This document shows positions 17,431 to 27,074 of a stretch of 64,000 bases of DNA, piece by piece (the first letter of the stretch is position 1; each line of letters starts with the position of its first letter). The notes under the pieces were generated by a model that was given only the letters and a program-made list of their open reading frames with translations, had not been told where the DNA came from and ran no database searches. The DNA comes from Peteryoungia desertarenae. Lineage in GTDB: Bacteria > Pseudomonadota > Alphaproteobacteria > Rhizobiales > Rhizobiaceae. The translations under genes and the position numbers were made by a program. The DNA lies in contig NZ_CP058350.1 of NCBI RefSeq assembly GCF_005860795.2, forward strand, positions 2,386,501-2,450,500, written 5' to 3'.

Positions 17431-19083
17431 ATGAGCATAATGAACCGGACTGAAGAAAAACTCGCCGCCCTGAACCAGCCCAAGCCATGGTCCGGTGTCA
17501 ACGCCTATCGATCCGATCCTCTGCTGGTCGATCTTAGTTCGTCACTCTCGCGCTCGCTGCGAGACGAATATGATGTGATCGGCAAGTATGTGACATCGCA
17601 CGAGGCGCAGGAACTGGCGCGCATGGCCAATCACAGCCCACCGCAATTGCGCACCCATGGCGTGCGCGGCGAGCGGCTGGATGTTGTGGAATATCACCCC
17701 GCCTGGCATGCACTGATGCGCCGCTCGATGTCTTCGGGACTGCATTCGTCCGTCTGGGAGAACAATATCGATCAACGCGGACATGAGCATATGGCTCGCG
17801 CAGTTCGCTTTTATCTGATTGCACAGCTTGAGAGCGGGCATTTGTGCCCGCTCAGCATGACCAGCGCTTCCGTGGCGGCGCTTGTTGCATCCCCGACCGT
17901 CCAGAAGGAGTGGACGCCGAAGATACTGTCGCGCAAGTATGATTCCTCGAACAAGCCGCCGATGCAGAAAACGGCGATCACGCTTGGCATGGGCATGACA
18001 GAGAAGCAGGGCGGAACAGATGTTCGCGCCAATACAACGACTGCCGACAGAGTAGGCGAGGGTATCTTCCGGTTATCCGGCCACAAGTGGTTCCTCTCAG
18101 CCCCCATGAGCGACGCTTTCATCATGCTGGCCCAGACCAAGGACGGGATGGGTTGCTTCCTTGTCCCGCGCCTGTTGGAGGACGGTTCTTCAAACGGCCT
18201 TGAGTTCCAGAGGCTCAAGGACAAGATCGGCAACCGTTCCAACGCCTCTTCTGAGCTCGAGTTTGAGGAAGCGTTCGGCTTTCTGCTCGGTACACCGGGC
18301 GACGGTGTGCGAACCATCCTCGATATGGTGACGCTGACCCGCCTCGACTGCGCCTTGTCCTCTGCCGGTCTGATGCGCGCCTCCATGGCCGAAGCCGTGC
18401 ATCATGTGCGTGGCCGCTCGGTCTTTGGCAAGAAACTGGTCGACCAGCCCCTGATGACAAGGGTTCTGGCGGACATGGCCCTGGATGTGGCCGCAGCAAC
18501 AGCCCTTGCATTCCGGTTGGCGGACAGTTTCGACCGCGCTCGTGAAAGCGCCGTTGATGCTGCCTATGCGCGGATCATGACGCCGGTCGCAAAATACTGG
18601 ATCTGCAAGATCGCGCCCTCGTTGATCTACGAGGCCATGGAATGCATTGGCGGCAGTGGCTATGTCGAGGAACGAGCGATCGCGCGACACTATCGCGAGG
18701 CGCCGGTCAATGCGATCTGGGAAGGTTCGGGCAATGTCATGGCGCTCGACGTTCTGCGTGTCCTCAATCGTGGCAAGGACCTCTTCGAGACCTTGTTTGC
18801 CGGTCTCGAGAGGGACATGGGCCCATCGGGCAAGAAGACTGTCGAACTCCTGCGGGCTGCAACGGCGCTTGCGGAGCGCGACGAAGCCGCCGCCCGTCTT
18901 TTGGTCGAGCAGCTCGCGCTTGCTGCCGCTGCCGCAGAACTCTACCGCATGGGCGCGGTCAAGATTGCAGATGCCTTCCTCGAATCACGGCTCGTGGGTG
19001 GCTGGCGCCATACCTACGGCGTCCTCGATGCGCGTTTCGATTCAAGATATGTCCTGGATCTGCTTTATCCGGCTGCGAGCTGA
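17431..19083 (+). CDS. Acyl-CoA dehydrogenase, AidB-like
   Basis: 550 residues, the length and layout of the AidB group of flavin acyl-CoA dehydrogenases. An extended N-terminal domain (1-180) is followed by the FAD/acyl-binding middle domain ('GMGMTEKQGGTDVRANTT', 'SGHKWFLSAPMSDAF') and a C-terminal helical bundle with 'ECIGGSGYVEE' and 'APVNAIWEGSGNVMALD'. E. coli AidB is induced by alkylating agents and binds DNA. Whether this protein protects DNA or oxidises a short-chain acyl-CoA cannot be decided from sequence. Its 3' end overlaps the convergent AEC gene by 19 bases. Confidence 0.9.
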   Translation: MSIMNRTEEKLAALNQPKPWSGVNAYRSDPLLVDLSSSLSRSLRDEYDVIGKYVTSHEAQELARMANHSPPQLRTHGVRGERLDVVEYHPAWHALMRRSMSSGLHSSVWENNIDQRGHEHMARAVRFYLIAQLESGHLCPLSMTSASVAALVASPTVQKEWTPKILSRKYDSSNKPPMQKTAITLGMGMTEKQGGTDVRANTTTADRVGEGIFRLSGHKWFLSAPMSDAFIMLAQTKDGMGCFLVPRLLEDGSSNGLEFQRLKDKIGNRSNASSELEFEEAFGFLLGTPGDGVRTILDMVTLTRLDCALSSAGLMRASMAEAVHHVRGRSVFGKKLVDQPLMTRVLADMALDVAAATALAFRLADSFDRARESAVDAAYARIMTPVAKYWICKIAPSLIYEAMECIGGSGYVEERAIARHYREAPVNAIWEGSGNVMALDVLRVLNRGKDLFETLFAGLERDMGPSGKKTVELLRAATALAERDEAAARLLVEQLALAAAAAELYRMGAVKIADAFLESRLVGGWRHTYGVLDARFDSRYVLDLLYPAAS

Positions 19084-20000
19084 GTGACGATGTAGATGAC
19101 CGCAGGGATGGTGAAAAAGGCAGCGATGGTCTGTACCGTCGCGCCTGCCGCATAGAGTTCAGCATCTCCGCCCATCTGCTTTGCCAGAAGATAGCCGTTC
19201 ATGGCAGTGGGCACCGCTGCAGACAGCGCGACCATGACAAGGGCCGTTCCGGTCAGGCCCATCATCAGACCCAGTCCGGTCATGATGATTGGATAGATGA
19301 TCAGTTTCATCACCGTCGACAGGAGAACGCTGGGTTTCGGCCTCAGGGCATCCATCACCTGCAACCCGGCGCCGACCGTAACAAGGCCAAGTCCGAGCGA
19401 GGATCGCGCCATGAGGTCGACTGCCGTCATCAGCGGTTCATAGATCCGCACGCCTGCTAGATTGACCAGCACGCCCAGACCCGCGCCGATGATGATCGGA
19501 TTGGTGACGATTTTGACAGCAAAGGCCCGCATGCTGCGGCTTTGACCGGAAAACCAGACCATGACGCCGACATTCACGAGATTGACCGGCACGATGATCG
19601 CAGCCATCACCAGTGCGACGATGACCAGCCCCTCGGCACCCGAGATTTTTTCAGCGATGGCCAGCGCCATGAAGCCGTTCCACCGGGTGGCGGTCTGGAA
19701 AACCGAGGTATAGGCCGGTCCGCCCATGCCGCGCGTCTTGAATAGCGGCCAGAGCGCCAGCGACAGGGCCGTCATGGCTGCAAAGGCAAGGAGTGCTGTA
19801 ACGCTGACCGACGTGCCGCTGATGCTGGAAAAATCTGCCTTTGACAGCGTCTGAAACAGCAGGGCGGGGAAAAGGACGTAATAGCCGAATTGTTCAAGTC
19901 CGCCCCAGAAACCCTGGGTGATGAGCGGCGATCGCTTTAGCGCGACACCCAGAAGAACGAGCAGAAAGATCGGCAGGATGCTTTCGAAGATGATCAGCAT
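19065..20000 (-). CDS. AEC family transporter (auxin efflux carrier-like)
   Basis: 311-residue integral membrane protein with about ten hydrophobic segments arranged as two repeats of five, starting 'MLIIFESILPIFLLVLLGVALKR'. This is the AEC (auxin efflux carrier / malonate transporter-like) pattern. The substrate is unknown; bacterial members have been linked to organic acids. It is transcribed alone, convergent with the AidB-like gene. Confidence 0.9.
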   Translation of the reverse strand: MLIIFESILPIFLLVLLGVALKRSPLITQGFWGGLEQFGYYVLFPALLFQTLSKADFSSISGTSVSVTALLAFAAMTALSLALWPLFKTRGMGGPAYTSVFQTATRWNGFMALAIAEKISGAEGLVIVALVMAAIIVPVNLVNVGVMVWFSGQSRSMRAFAVKIVTNPIIIGAGLGVLVNLAGVRIYEPLMTAVDLMARSSLGLGLVTVGAGLQVMDALRPKPSVLLSTVMKLIIYPIIMTGLGLMMGLTGTALVMVALSAAVPTAMNGYLLAKQMGGDAELYAAGATVQTIAAFFTIPAVIYIVTQLAAG

Positions 20001-20115
20001 GGTCGGGTGGGGCTCTCACGGGCGGGATGTCCTTCGTTACAGCCGCTTATGCAACCTGACAACCATTTGCCGCCCAAAGCGTTTGACATCTTGAGATCGT
20101 TTATCCCCAGGCGCC

Positions 20116-20158
20116 GTTAACCTTAACAAAGGGTTTACGTTGCGCCGTCAAGGTTAAC
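20116..20158. repeat. Inverted repeat GTTAACCTT ... AAGGTTAAC
   Basis: GTTAACCTT (20116-20124) and its exact reverse complement AAGGTTAAC (20150-20158), 25 bases apart, lie just upstream of the small membrane protein operon. TTAACC is also the half-site of CtrA-type boxes, but the full TTAA-N7-TTAA spacing is not present. It is probably an operator. Confidence 0.4.
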
Positions 20159-20198
20159 GCGCCACCTTGTTCGCGGGACAGACGAAGAGGTGAGGGAC

Positions 20199-20384
20199 GT
20201 GTCGGACATCGCGCCGGGCAAGCTGCTTCGCAGCATCATGATGATGCTTTTCTTTTCGGTATTGGCGCTTGATATCGCCGTGCCGGCTGCTGTCCTGTTG
20301 GTAATGGCAGCGTCCCGATGGGCGGTCGAACACTGGCCAGTGACGAATGATTCGTTGTTTGGCCGAAAGGCAAGAATGGCATGA
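20199..20384 (+). CDS. Small membrane protein
   Basis: 61 residues with one strong hydrophobic segment ('SIMMMLFFSVLALDIAVPAAVLLVMAA'). I chose GTG 20199 because GAGG lies 8 bases upstream; an in-frame GTG nine bases earlier overlaps that GAGG. Its stop overlaps the next start (ATGA), so the two genes are coupled. I do not recognise the family; the coupling suggests a partner role with the downstream DUF6105-like membrane protein. Confidence 0.6.
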   Translation: MSDIAPGKLLRSIMMMLFFSVLALDIAVPAAVLLVMAASRWAVEHWPVTNDSLFGRKARMA

Positions 20385-20716
20385 AGCTTTTTCTGATCCT
20401 GTGGGCGCTGCCCATCCTGCTCCTCGGCAGCTGGTATGCCCTGTCCTATTACGACATGAACTTCGGCATCTTCATGCTGACCCGCGAGGCCCATGATCTG
20501 GTTTTCCAGATCTATGGCAATGTGCTTGGTATTGCGCCCGAATCGATCCCGCCACTGGTAATGCGCGCGATTGTCGTCGACACACTGATCGTCTTTGCCA
20601 TCATGGCTTTCCGTCGGCGCAAGAAGATTGCGGCCTGGTGGCGCGAGAGCCGGGCCTCGTCGGTTCAGTCGTCCGAGGCGCGCATCAATGCCGAGAGCCT
20701 GTCCAGCGCGCCCTGA
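20381..20716 (+). CDS. DUF6105-like membrane protein
   Basis: 111 residues with two transmembrane helices (5-22 and about 65-80) separated by a polar stretch ('[26 protein letters not shown]'), then a basic cytoplasmic tail. It resembles a rhizobial membrane family of unknown function that I know as DUF6105. The start overlaps the upstream gene by ATGA. The last 52 bases overlap the 3' end of the convergent ruvX. Confidence 0.7.
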   Translation: MKLFLILWALPILLLGSWYALSYYDMNFGIFMLTREAHDLVFQIYGNVLGIAPESIPPLVMRAIVVDTLIVFAIMAFRRRKKIAAWWRESRASSVQSSEARINAESLSSAP

Positions 20717-21147
20717 AGAATGAAGCTCGCTGCAGCCGAATCGATCCGTTCGCTGCGCTTGGCACGCGATACATCCATTTCCAGAAGGGCTCGCTCGGCG
20801 GCGACCGTCGACAGACGTTCATCCCAGAACACGAAGGGGATCTCGGTCTTTTCCGCCATGGAACGGACAAAGGCCCTTGTCGCCTGAACACGCGGCCCGG
20901 ATGATCCGTCCATGTTGACGGGAAGGCCGATAACGAAGGCCGCGATCTTCTCCTTTGACGCGAAGGCCAAAAGGACCTCGGCATCCTTGGTGAACTTCGT
21001 CCTCTTGATCACCGGGCGGGGCGTGGCGAACCGGCGTCCGAGATCGGAGGCGGACAATCCGATCGTCTTCGTGCCAAGATCAAGGCCGGCAATCGCCTGA
21101 CCCGGTTGCAGCCGTTCGGCCAGCTCCTCGATGGTGAGGGTAAACAT
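20665..21147 (-). CDS. ruvX: Holliday junction resolvase RuvX (YqgF)
   Basis: 160 residues with an RNase H-like fold: '[16 protein letters not shown]' carries the first catalytic Asp, '[16 protein letters not shown]' the nucleotide-fold signature, and 'FWDERLST' and '[11 protein letters not shown]' the further acidic residues. The family is near-universal, linked to Holliday-junction processing and to 16S pre-rRNA 5' end maturation. It overlaps the convergent DUF6105-like gene by 52 bases. Confidence 0.95.
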   Translation of the reverse strand: MFTLTIEELAERLQPGQAIAGLDLGTKTIGLSASDLGRRFATPRPVIKRTKFTKDAEVLLAFASKEKIAAFVIGLPVNMDGSSGPRVQATRAFVRSMAEKTEIPFVFWDERLSTVAAERALLEMDVSRAKRSERIDSAAASFILQGALDRLSALMRASDD

Positions 21148-21262
21148 TGTATTTTTCCTGAAACTTCATCGGCGTCGGTACTTTCCCACGCGCGCTTATG
21201 TCATATCTTTGAGATAGGAACACAAGAAACCTGTTTAACGTCATTTTAGAAACGAGGTCACC

Positions 21263-21967
21263 ATGAAGATCACCTGGCTCGGTCACGCCGCCTTTCGTCT
21301 TGATATTGCCAAGGCGAGCATTCTGATTGATCCGTTCCTGACAGGGAACCCCGGCTTCGCAGGGCTCGATGCCAAGGAAGCGACCTCCGGCGTTACGCAT
21401 ATTCTCCTGACCCACGGCCATGGTGACCATGTCGGCGATACGGTTCAGCTAGCGAACGAGACCGGAGCAACCGTGCTCGCAAATGCCGACCTGGCAGCTT
21501 GGCTCGGCTCCAAGCGTGTCGAAAAGCTTGAAATGGGCAATACCGGCGGCACGATCGGCTTTGATGGTTTCTCCGTAACCTTCACAAATGCTTTGCATTC
21601 CTCCGCCCAGATCACGGAAGACGGCGTTTCGCATGCGCTGGGAAATGCGAACGGGCTGATGATCCATGTCGAGGGCGACGCATCTATCCTGCATATGGGT
21701 GACACCGACATTTTCTCGGACATGAAGCTGATCCAGGAATTGCATCAGCCGGATATCGGACTGGTTCCGATCGGCGATCGCTTCACTATGGGCGGTGCGG
21801 TTGCAGCACTCGCCTGCCAGCGCTTTTTCGACTTCAAGACCGCGATTCCCTGCCATTACGGCTCCTTTCCGATCATCGATCAGACGCCGGAAAAATTCGT
21901 TCTGGGGATGGAAGGAACGCGCACCAAGGTTCTGACCCCACAGGCCGGGATCAGCTTCGAAGTCTGA
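21263..21967 (+). CDS. UPF0173 metal-dependent hydrolase
   Basis: 234-residue metallo-beta-lactamase-fold protein with the zinc motif '[12 protein letters not shown]' (HxHxDH), a Gly-His signature at the N-terminus ('[11 protein letters not shown]'), 'LHMGDTDIF' and 'CHYGSF' near the end. UPF0173 proteins are predicted hydrolases; the substrate is not known. The gene lies upstream of gatC-gatA, as often in rhizobia. Confidence 0.93.
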   Translation: MKITWLGHAAFRLDIAKASILIDPFLTGNPGFAGLDAKEATSGVTHILLTHGHGDHVGDTVQLANETGATVLANADLAAWLGSKRVEKLEMGNTGGTIGFDGFSVTFTNALHSSAQITEDGVSHALGNANGLMIHVEGDASILHMGDTDIFSDMKLIQELHQPDIGLVPIGDRFTMGGAVAALACQRFFDFKTAIPCHYGSFPIIDQTPEKFVLGMEGTRTKVLTPQAGISFEV

Positions 21968-22035
21968 CGAAACCCCGTTGCACCGCAGCTTGACGGCCAT
22001 TATAGCGAAGAAAACAGTCCACTTGGAGAATGCCG

Positions 22036-22323
22036 ATGTCCGTCGATCTCGCCACCGTCAAGCGCGTTGCGCGTCTTGCCCGTCTTGCCGTCAATGAAGA
22101 CGAGGCGCAAAAGATGGTCGGCGAACTGAATGGCATTCTGGGTTTTGTCGAGCAGCTTTCAGAAGTGGATGTCACCGGCGTTGAGCCGATGACATCGGTT
22201 ACGCCTGTCGCCATGAAGAAGCGTCATGATGTCGTGACCGATGGCAACATCGCGGAAGACATCGTGGCCAATGCGCCTGCGACCGACCGCAATTTCTTCC
22301 AGGTGCCCAAGGTCGTCGAGTAA
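22036..22323 (+). CDS. gatC: Glutamyl/aspartyl-tRNA(Gln/Asn) amidotransferase subunit C
   Basis: 95 residues; helical GatC that wraps the GatA-GatB interface. Conserved '[17 protein letters not shown]', '[23 protein letters not shown]' and a C-terminal 'FFQVPKVVE'. I chose ATG 22036 over ATG 22030 because GGAG (22025-22028) is spaced 7 bases from it. gatA follows with a 74-bp gap. gatB lies 1.7 kb downstream, separated by yjhX, a GNAT gene and DUF1294. Confidence 0.96.
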   Translation: MSVDLATVKRVARLARLAVNEDEAQKMVGELNGILGFVEQLSEVDVTGVEPMTSVTPVAMKKRHDVVTDGNIAEDIVANAPATDRNFFQVPKVVE

Positions 22324-22397
22324 GCGGATTCTCGCTCGCCACCCCTGCCATCCCCTTTTTTGCCCGTCAGGGCGCCGCAATTGAAGTGAACCGGACC

Positions 22398-23879
22398 ATG
22401 AGCGAATTGACCAGCCTCACCATCGCGGAAGCCCGCGAAAAACTCGCCGCCAAGGAGATCAAGGCCGTTGAACTGACCGAAGCCTATATCGCGGCTATCG
22501 AGGCAGCCAATGACACGCTGAACGCCTATGTCGCCGTGACGGCAGATCAGGCGCGCGCCATGGCCAAGGCCTCCGATCAGCGGCTTGCAGAAGGCAAGGC
22601 GGGAGCACTCGAAGGCATTCCGCTCGGCGTCAAGGATCTCTTTGCCACGCGCGATGTCCGGACCCAGGCCTGCAGCCACGTTCTGGACGGTTTCAAGCCG
22701 AAATATGAATCGACCGTGACCCAGAACCTCTGGGATGCTGGCGCCGTCATGCTTGGCAAGCTCAACATGGACGAATTCGCCATGGGGTCTTCCAACGAAA
22801 GCTCCTATGACGGCCCCGTGGTCAATCCGTGGAAGGCAAACGGCTCCGACGAGAAGCTCGTTCCCGGCGGCTCCTCTGGCGGGTCTGCCGCCGCCGTTGC
22901 CGCGCAACTCTGCGCAGGCGCAACCGCCACCGACACCGGCGGTTCCATCCGCCAGCCGGCCGCCTTCACCGGCACCGTCGGCATCAAGCCGACCTATGGC
23001 CGCTGCTCCCGTTTCGGCATCGTTGCCTATGCCTCCTCGCTCGACCAGGCAGGCCCCATCGCCCGCGACATGCGTGATGCCGCAATCATGCTGAAGACCA
23101 TGGCAAGCGTCGACCCGAAGGATACGACGTCGGTCGACATGCCGGTGCCCGATTACGAGGCAGCACTCGGCCAGTCGCTGAAGGGCATGAAGATCGGCAT
23201 TCCGAAGGAGTATCGCGTCGACGGAATGCCGGGAGAGATCGAAAAGCTCTGGGCGGATGGCATGGCATGGCTGAAGGATGCCGGTGCCGAGATCGTGGAT
23301 ATCTCGCTGCCGCATACGAAATATGCTCTGCCGGCCTATTACATTGTCGCCCCGGCAGAAGCGTCGTCGAACCTCGCCCGCTACGATGGCGTGCGTTATG
23401 GCCTGCGCGTCGATGGCAAGGACATTGCCGACATGTATGAGAAGACCCGTGCTGCGGGCTTCGGTGCTGAAGTCAAGCGCCGCATCATGGTCGGTACATA
23501 TGTGCTTTCCGCTGGTTATTACGACGCCTATTACCTCAAGGCCCAGAAGGTCCGCACGCTGATCAAACGCGACTTCGAGCAGGCCTTTGCCGCTGGTGTC
23601 GACGTGATCCTGACGCCGGCCACCCCATCCTCGGCCTTTGCTATCGGCGACAAGGAACTCGCTGCCGATCCGGTCAAGATGTATCTGCAGGACGTTTTCA
23701 CGATCACCGTGAACCTTGCCGGCCTGCCGGGCCTTTCGGTCCCTGCCGGTCTCGACGCCAAGGGGCTGCCGCTCGGTCTGCAACTGATCGGCAAGCCTTT
23801 TGAGGAGGAGACCCTCTTCAAGGCCGGGCACGCCATGGAACAGGCCGCAGGCAAGTTCACGCCGAAGAAGTGGTGGTAG
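22398..23879 (+). CDS. gatA: Glutamyl/aspartyl-tRNA amidotransferase subunit A
   Basis: 493-residue amidase-signature enzyme that releases ammonia from glutamine for transamidation of mischarged Glu-tRNA(Gln) or Asp-tRNA(Asn). The Ser-cisSer-Lys triad is visible: Lys in 'GVKDLFAT', cis-Ser in '[13 protein letters not shown]' and nucleophile Ser in '[11 protein letters not shown]'. I chose ATG 22398 (MSELTSLTI); the GTG four codons earlier adds nothing conserved. A GC-rich hairpin follows the stop. Confidence 0.97.
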   Translation: MSELTSLTIAEAREKLAAKEIKAVELTEAYIAAIEAANDTLNAYVAVTADQARAMAKASDQRLAEGKAGALEGIPLGVKDLFATRDVRTQACSHVLDGFKPKYESTVTQNLWDAGAVMLGKLNMDEFAMGSSNESSYDGPVVNPWKANGSDEKLVPGGSSGGSAAAVAAQLCAGATATDTGGSIRQPAAFTGTVGIKPTYGRCSRFGIVAYASSLDQAGPIARDMRDAAIMLKTMASVDPKDTTSVDMPVPDYEAALGQSLKGMKIGIPKEYRVDGMPGEIEKLWADGMAWLKDAGAEIVDISLPHTKYALPAYYIVAPAEASSNLARYDGVRYGLRVDGKDIADMYEKTRAAGFGAEVKRRIMVGTYVLSAGYYDAYYLKAQKVRTLIKRDFEQAFAAGVDVILTPATPSSAFAIGDKELAADPVKMYLQDVFTITVNLAGLPGLSVPAGLDAKGLPLGLQLIGKPFEEETLFKAGHAMEQAAGKFTPKKWW

Positions 23880-23909
23880 TCTGCCTTCAAGACAATCGAG
23901 TGTTCGACT

Positions 23910-23931
23910 GGTGCCGCCCTCGAGCGGCACC
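23910..23931. terminator. Hairpin between convergent gatA and yjhX
   Basis: GGTGCCGC (23910-23917) pairs with GCGGCACC (23924-23931) around a 6-base loop. No T-run follows on either strand, so it may be a Rho-assisted end or an mRNA-stabilising stem. Confidence 0.45.
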
Positions 23932-23939
23932 CGTAATTC

Positions 23940-24197
23940 CTACCGATTGTCCAACTCCGACCGCACCAGCCTCAGCCCGTTTTCGGTGATCCGATAGGGT
24001 TTGCCGCCTTGCGAGCGGATGGCCTTCTTCTGCTTGAGTTTTCGAAACGTGACGAGATCAAGCCCGCTGAAGACCCAGCCCTCGCGGGTGAAGAGCTGGA
24101 GTTTCTCGATCTTGCGATTGTCGTTGCGCGTGATTTCGATGCGCCCGCCCTGGGCGAGCAGGTGGAGAATGCGCTGTTCAGCGCGTGAGATATCCAT
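23940..24197 (-). CDS. yjhX: YjhX family protein (UPF0386)
   Basis: 85 residues starting 'MDISRAEQRILHLLAQGGRI', the signature of UPF0386/YjhX; it contains a winged-helix-like fold with a basic stretch. In E. coli YjhX has been listed as the toxin of a YjhX-YjhQ pair, YjhQ being a GNAT acetyltransferase. Here a GNAT gene lies divergently 380 bp away, but there is no direct operon, so a toxin role is unproven. Start chosen at the usual family N-terminus. Confidence 0.9.
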   Translation of the reverse strand: MDISRAEQRILHLLAQGGRIEITRNDNRKIEKLQLFTREGWVFSGLDLVTFRKLKQKKAIRSQGGKPYRITENGLRLVRSELDNR

Positions 24198-24575
24198 GGG
24201 AAAAGTCCGGTCATCGCGTTCTGTTGCGAACGCACAAAAAGGATCTCACGCCCACAGGGCATGAGGGTTGAGCTTTTTGTCTGGCCCTTGCGCAGCGATC
24301 AGAATGACGCTGGGCGGGGCCTTTACCGGGACTCGGACATCAAAACTCCTGTTGATACCGAACCATTGATAGATCCCGACTGCTGACTTGCGCAAGCATT
24401 TGCAGCAGCGTCGGCGACACGGATTCGCTCTTGTGTTGCCAATTGGCGGCGCTTTTGGGGAATGAACCCAAACAAGATCGGGTCCGTCCGAACGAGGGTC
24501 TATTGCGCGACTTTTCTGACCCGCTGGAAAAAACATCCGTCCGGTGCTCTACTTGCGTAAGAACACGAGGCTCCG
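24198..24575. other. Intergenic region between yjhX and a GNAT gene
   Basis: About 380 bases separating divergent genes. One open frame on the minus strand (about 96 codons) is Cys/Arg-rich without recognisable motifs and I do not call it. No RNA gene or repeat is seen. It should hold promoters in both directions. Confidence 0.4.
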
Positions 24576-25085
24576 ATGATCATAATCCGCAGCGCCAGAC
24601 AGGATGAGGCCGATCTCTTGGCACAGATTGGCCTGCGCGCCTGGGAGAAGGCGATGATCCCGGTTGGCGAGACAACCGCGATGGTGGAGAACGCCCGCTC
24701 GGCTTTCCTGAATTTTACCCATACCGGCTGGCTGACCATTTCTGTGATCGAGAAGGGCGGTACGCCAGTCGGCTGGGCCGCCCGTGAGCAGCTTGACGAG
24801 ATGATCACCGATTTCTGGATTGATCCCGACTATCAACGGCAGGGATTGGGCTCGGCACTCCTGACGGAAATCGAAGATGAGATCCGGCATCAGGGCTTCA
24901 CCGAAGCCAAAGTCGAAACCCATGCGATGAACCGCGAGGCCGTCAGCTTCTTTGAGAAGCACGGTTACGCCGTCCATTGGCTCTCCATCACCTACAATCC
25001 GAAGCTTGACCGCGATGTCCAATCAGTCGGCCTGTCACGCCAGTTGGTGGAGATGACACCACAGGGCTATGGTCAGGAGTTCTGA
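24576..25085 (+). CDS. GNAT family N-acetyltransferase
   Basis: 169 residues with the GNAT acetyl-CoA loop 'IDPDYQRQGLGSALL' (motif A, Q/RxxGxG/A), preceded by 'ITDFWI' on beta4, and 'VETHAMNREAVSFFEKHGYAV' (motif B). The substrate is unknown; the closest flavour is RimI/RimJ-like small-molecule or protein acetyltransferases. It is divergent from yjhX. The last 13 bases overlap the convergent DUF1294 gene. Confidence 0.9.
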   Translation: MIIIRSARQDEADLLAQIGLRAWEKAMIPVGETTAMVENARSAFLNFTHTGWLTISVIEKGGTPVGWAAREQLDEMITDFWIDPDYQRQGLGSALLTEIEDEIRHQGFTEAKVETHAMNREAVSFFEKHGYAVHWLSITYNPKLDRDVQSVGLSRQLVEMTPQGYGQEF

Positions 25086-25417
25086 AGGAGTCCGCTTAGC
25101 AGGTTCAAAAGTGAACGGAGCCAAGCCAGAACGGCTTGTGGAAAGACGAGGCAGATAACCGCCAGCGGAAGCTGGATGAGCGCAAGCGCAGGCAGAAGGA
25201 TGCGGAACGGAGGCTTTCGGGTCTTGTGCCGCAGGACCTTCTGGCAAGCCCAGGCGCCGGGACCGCCGCCAAGAACCGCAAGTGTTATCAGCGTGTCTTC
25301 GCGCACGCGTCTCGCCCCCTCGCGCGCTGCGGTTTTGTCATAGGCATAGACGCAAAAGACAATGACGTTCCAGAGGACAAGGATTGCAATCAGCGTGAGC
25401 ATTGTTTGCGATGTCAT
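25073..25417 (-). CDS. DUF1294 family membrane protein
   Basis: 114 residues: a transmembrane helix near the N-terminus ('LTLIAILVLWNVIVFCVYAYDK'), the conserved 'YDK..A' and 'GGGPGAWACQKVLRHKTRKPPFR' motif of DUF1294, and a second hydrophobic segment. Function unknown. It lies between gatA and gatB in opposite orientation, convergent with the GNAT gene. Confidence 0.88.
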   Translation of the reverse strand: MTSQTMLTLIAILVLWNVIVFCVYAYDKTAAREGARRVREDTLITLAVLGGGPGAWACQKVLRHKTRKPPFRILLPALALIQLPLAVICLVFPQAVLAWLRSLLNLLSGLLQNS

Positions 25418-25564
25418 GGGCAGAGGCTATATCGTTTGTCTTAAGCGTTTCTCCTCCCTGCGATGAGGTCCGGCAGACATTGCGAGCGCCGTTCCAGCCT
25501 TGCGCGTGAGGCCCATTTGTTCTACCTCACCAGACAATCAATCCACGCATGAAACGAGCATCCG

Positions 25565-27067
25565 ATGACCTTAGTTGACACGCGCACGCCCGACCCGAAA
25601 CGCTTCATTCCCGGTGCGACCGGCGATTGGGAAGTCATTATCGGGATGGAAGTTCACGCGCAGGTCATGAGCCAGTCGAAGCTCTTCTCCGGCGCGTCAA
25701 CAGTCTTCGGCAATTCGCCGAATTCCAATGTCTCACTCGTCGATGCGGCCATGCCCGGCATGCTGCCTGTCATCAACGAGGAATGCGTCAAGCAGGCAGT
25801 GCGCACCGGTCTTGGCCTCAAAGCCCAGATCAACAAGCGCTCGATCTTCGACCGCAAGAACTATTTCTATCCGGATCTGCCACAGGGCTACCAGATCTCG
25901 CAGTTCAAGGACCCGATCGTCGGCGAGGGCAAGATCATCATCTCGCTCGGCCCGGATCGTCAGGGCAATTTCGAGGATATCGAGATCGGCATCGAACGCC
26001 TGCATCTGGAACAGGACGCCGGCAAGTCGATGCATGACCAGCATCCGACCATGTCCTACGTGGACCTTAACCGCTCTGGCGTTGCGCTCATGGAAATTGT
26101 GTCGAAGCCCGACATGCGTTCCTCCGACGAAGCTAAGGCTTATATGACCAAGCTGCGCTCGATCGTGCGTTACCTCGGCACCTGCGACGGCAACATGGAC
26201 GAAGGCTCGATGCGCGCCGACGTCAACGTCTCCGTGCGCAAGCCGGGCGGCGAATTTGGCACGCGCTGCGAGATCAAGAACGTCAACTCGATCCGCTTCA
26301 TCGGCCAGGCCATCGAATACGAAGCCCGTCGCCAGATTGCCATCCTCGAGGATGGCGGCGTGATCGACCAGGAAACCCGTCTCTTCGACCCGAACAAGGG
26401 TGAGACGCGCTCCATGCGCTCGAAGGAAGATGCGCATGACTATCGCTACTTCCCCGATCCGGACCTGCTGCCGCTCGAATTCGACGACGCCTTTGTCGAG
26501 GAGCTGAAGGCCAATCTGCCCGAACTGCCCGACGACAAGAAGGCGCGTTTCGTGGCCGAACTCGGCCTGTCCGTCTACGACGCCTCGGTGCTCGTTTCGG
26601 AAAAGGCGATTGCCGACTATTTCGAAGCCGTGGCCGAAAGCCGCGACGGCAAGACGGCCGCCAACTGGGTCATCAACGACTTGCTGGGCGCCTTGAACAA
26701 AGCCGGCAAAGGCATTGAAGAGACTCCGGTTTCTCCCGCCCAGCTCGGCGGCATCATCGATCTGATCAAGGCCGAGACGATCTCCGGCAAGATTGCCAAG
26801 GACCTGTTCGAGATCGTCTGGAACGAGGGCGGCGACCCGGCTGAAATCGTCGAAGCACGCGGCATGAAGCAGGTGACCGACACCGGCGCCATCGAAAAGG
26901 CCGTGGACGAAATCATCGCCGCCAATCCGGATCAGGTCGAGAAGGTGAAGGCCAAGCCCACGCTCGCCGGCTGGTTCGTCGGCCAGGTGATGAAGGCAAC
27001 CGGTGGCAAGGCCAATCCGCAGGCTGTGCAGGCGCTGGTCAAGGCCAAGCTCGGCATTGAGGAGTAA
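25565..27067 (+). CDS. gatB: Aspartyl/glutamyl-tRNA amidotransferase subunit B
   Basis: 500 residues. GatB binds the mischarged tRNA and activates it by phosphorylation before amidation. The N-terminal kinase-like core has 'IGMEVHAQV', '[19 protein letters not shown]', 'HLEQDAGKS', '[17 protein letters not shown]' and 'RADVNVSVR'. The C-terminal helical and YqeY-like tail (about 350-500) binds the tRNA elbow. Together with gatC and gatA it shows that Gln-tRNA and/or Asn-tRNA are made by transamidation. The next gene starts 8 bases after its stop. Confidence 0.97.
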   Translation: MTLVDTRTPDPKRFIPGATGDWEVIIGMEVHAQVMSQSKLFSGASTVFGNSPNSNVSLVDAAMPGMLPVINEECVKQAVRTGLGLKAQINKRSIFDRKNYFYPDLPQGYQISQFKDPIVGEGKIIISLGPDRQGNFEDIEIGIERLHLEQDAGKSMHDQHPTMSYVDLNRSGVALMEIVSKPDMRSSDEAKAYMTKLRSIVRYLGTCDGNMDEGSMRADVNVSVRKPGGEFGTRCEIKNVNSIRFIGQAIEYEARRQIAILEDGGVIDQETRLFDPNKGETRSMRSKEDAHDYRYFPDPDLLPLEFDDAFVEELKANLPELPDDKKARFVAELGLSVYDASVLVSEKAIADYFEAVAESRDGKTAANWVINDLLGALNKAGKGIEETPVSPAQLGGIIDLIKAETISGKIAKDLFEIVWNEGGDPAEIVEARGMKQVTDTGAIEKAVDEIIAANPDQVEKVKAKPTLAGWFVGQVMKATGGKANPQAVQALVKAKLGIEE

Positions 27068-27074
27068 GGCTGAC

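Noticed and set aside
22224..23930. 568-codon minus-strand frame opposite gatA/gatC
   Set aside because: Shadow of gatC and gatA, whose catalytic residues are all visible; no independent ribosome site or motif.
24246..24536. 96-codon minus-strand frame between yjhX and the GNAT gene
   Set aside because: Cys/Arg/Pro-rich composition without motif, weak start; looks like chance.
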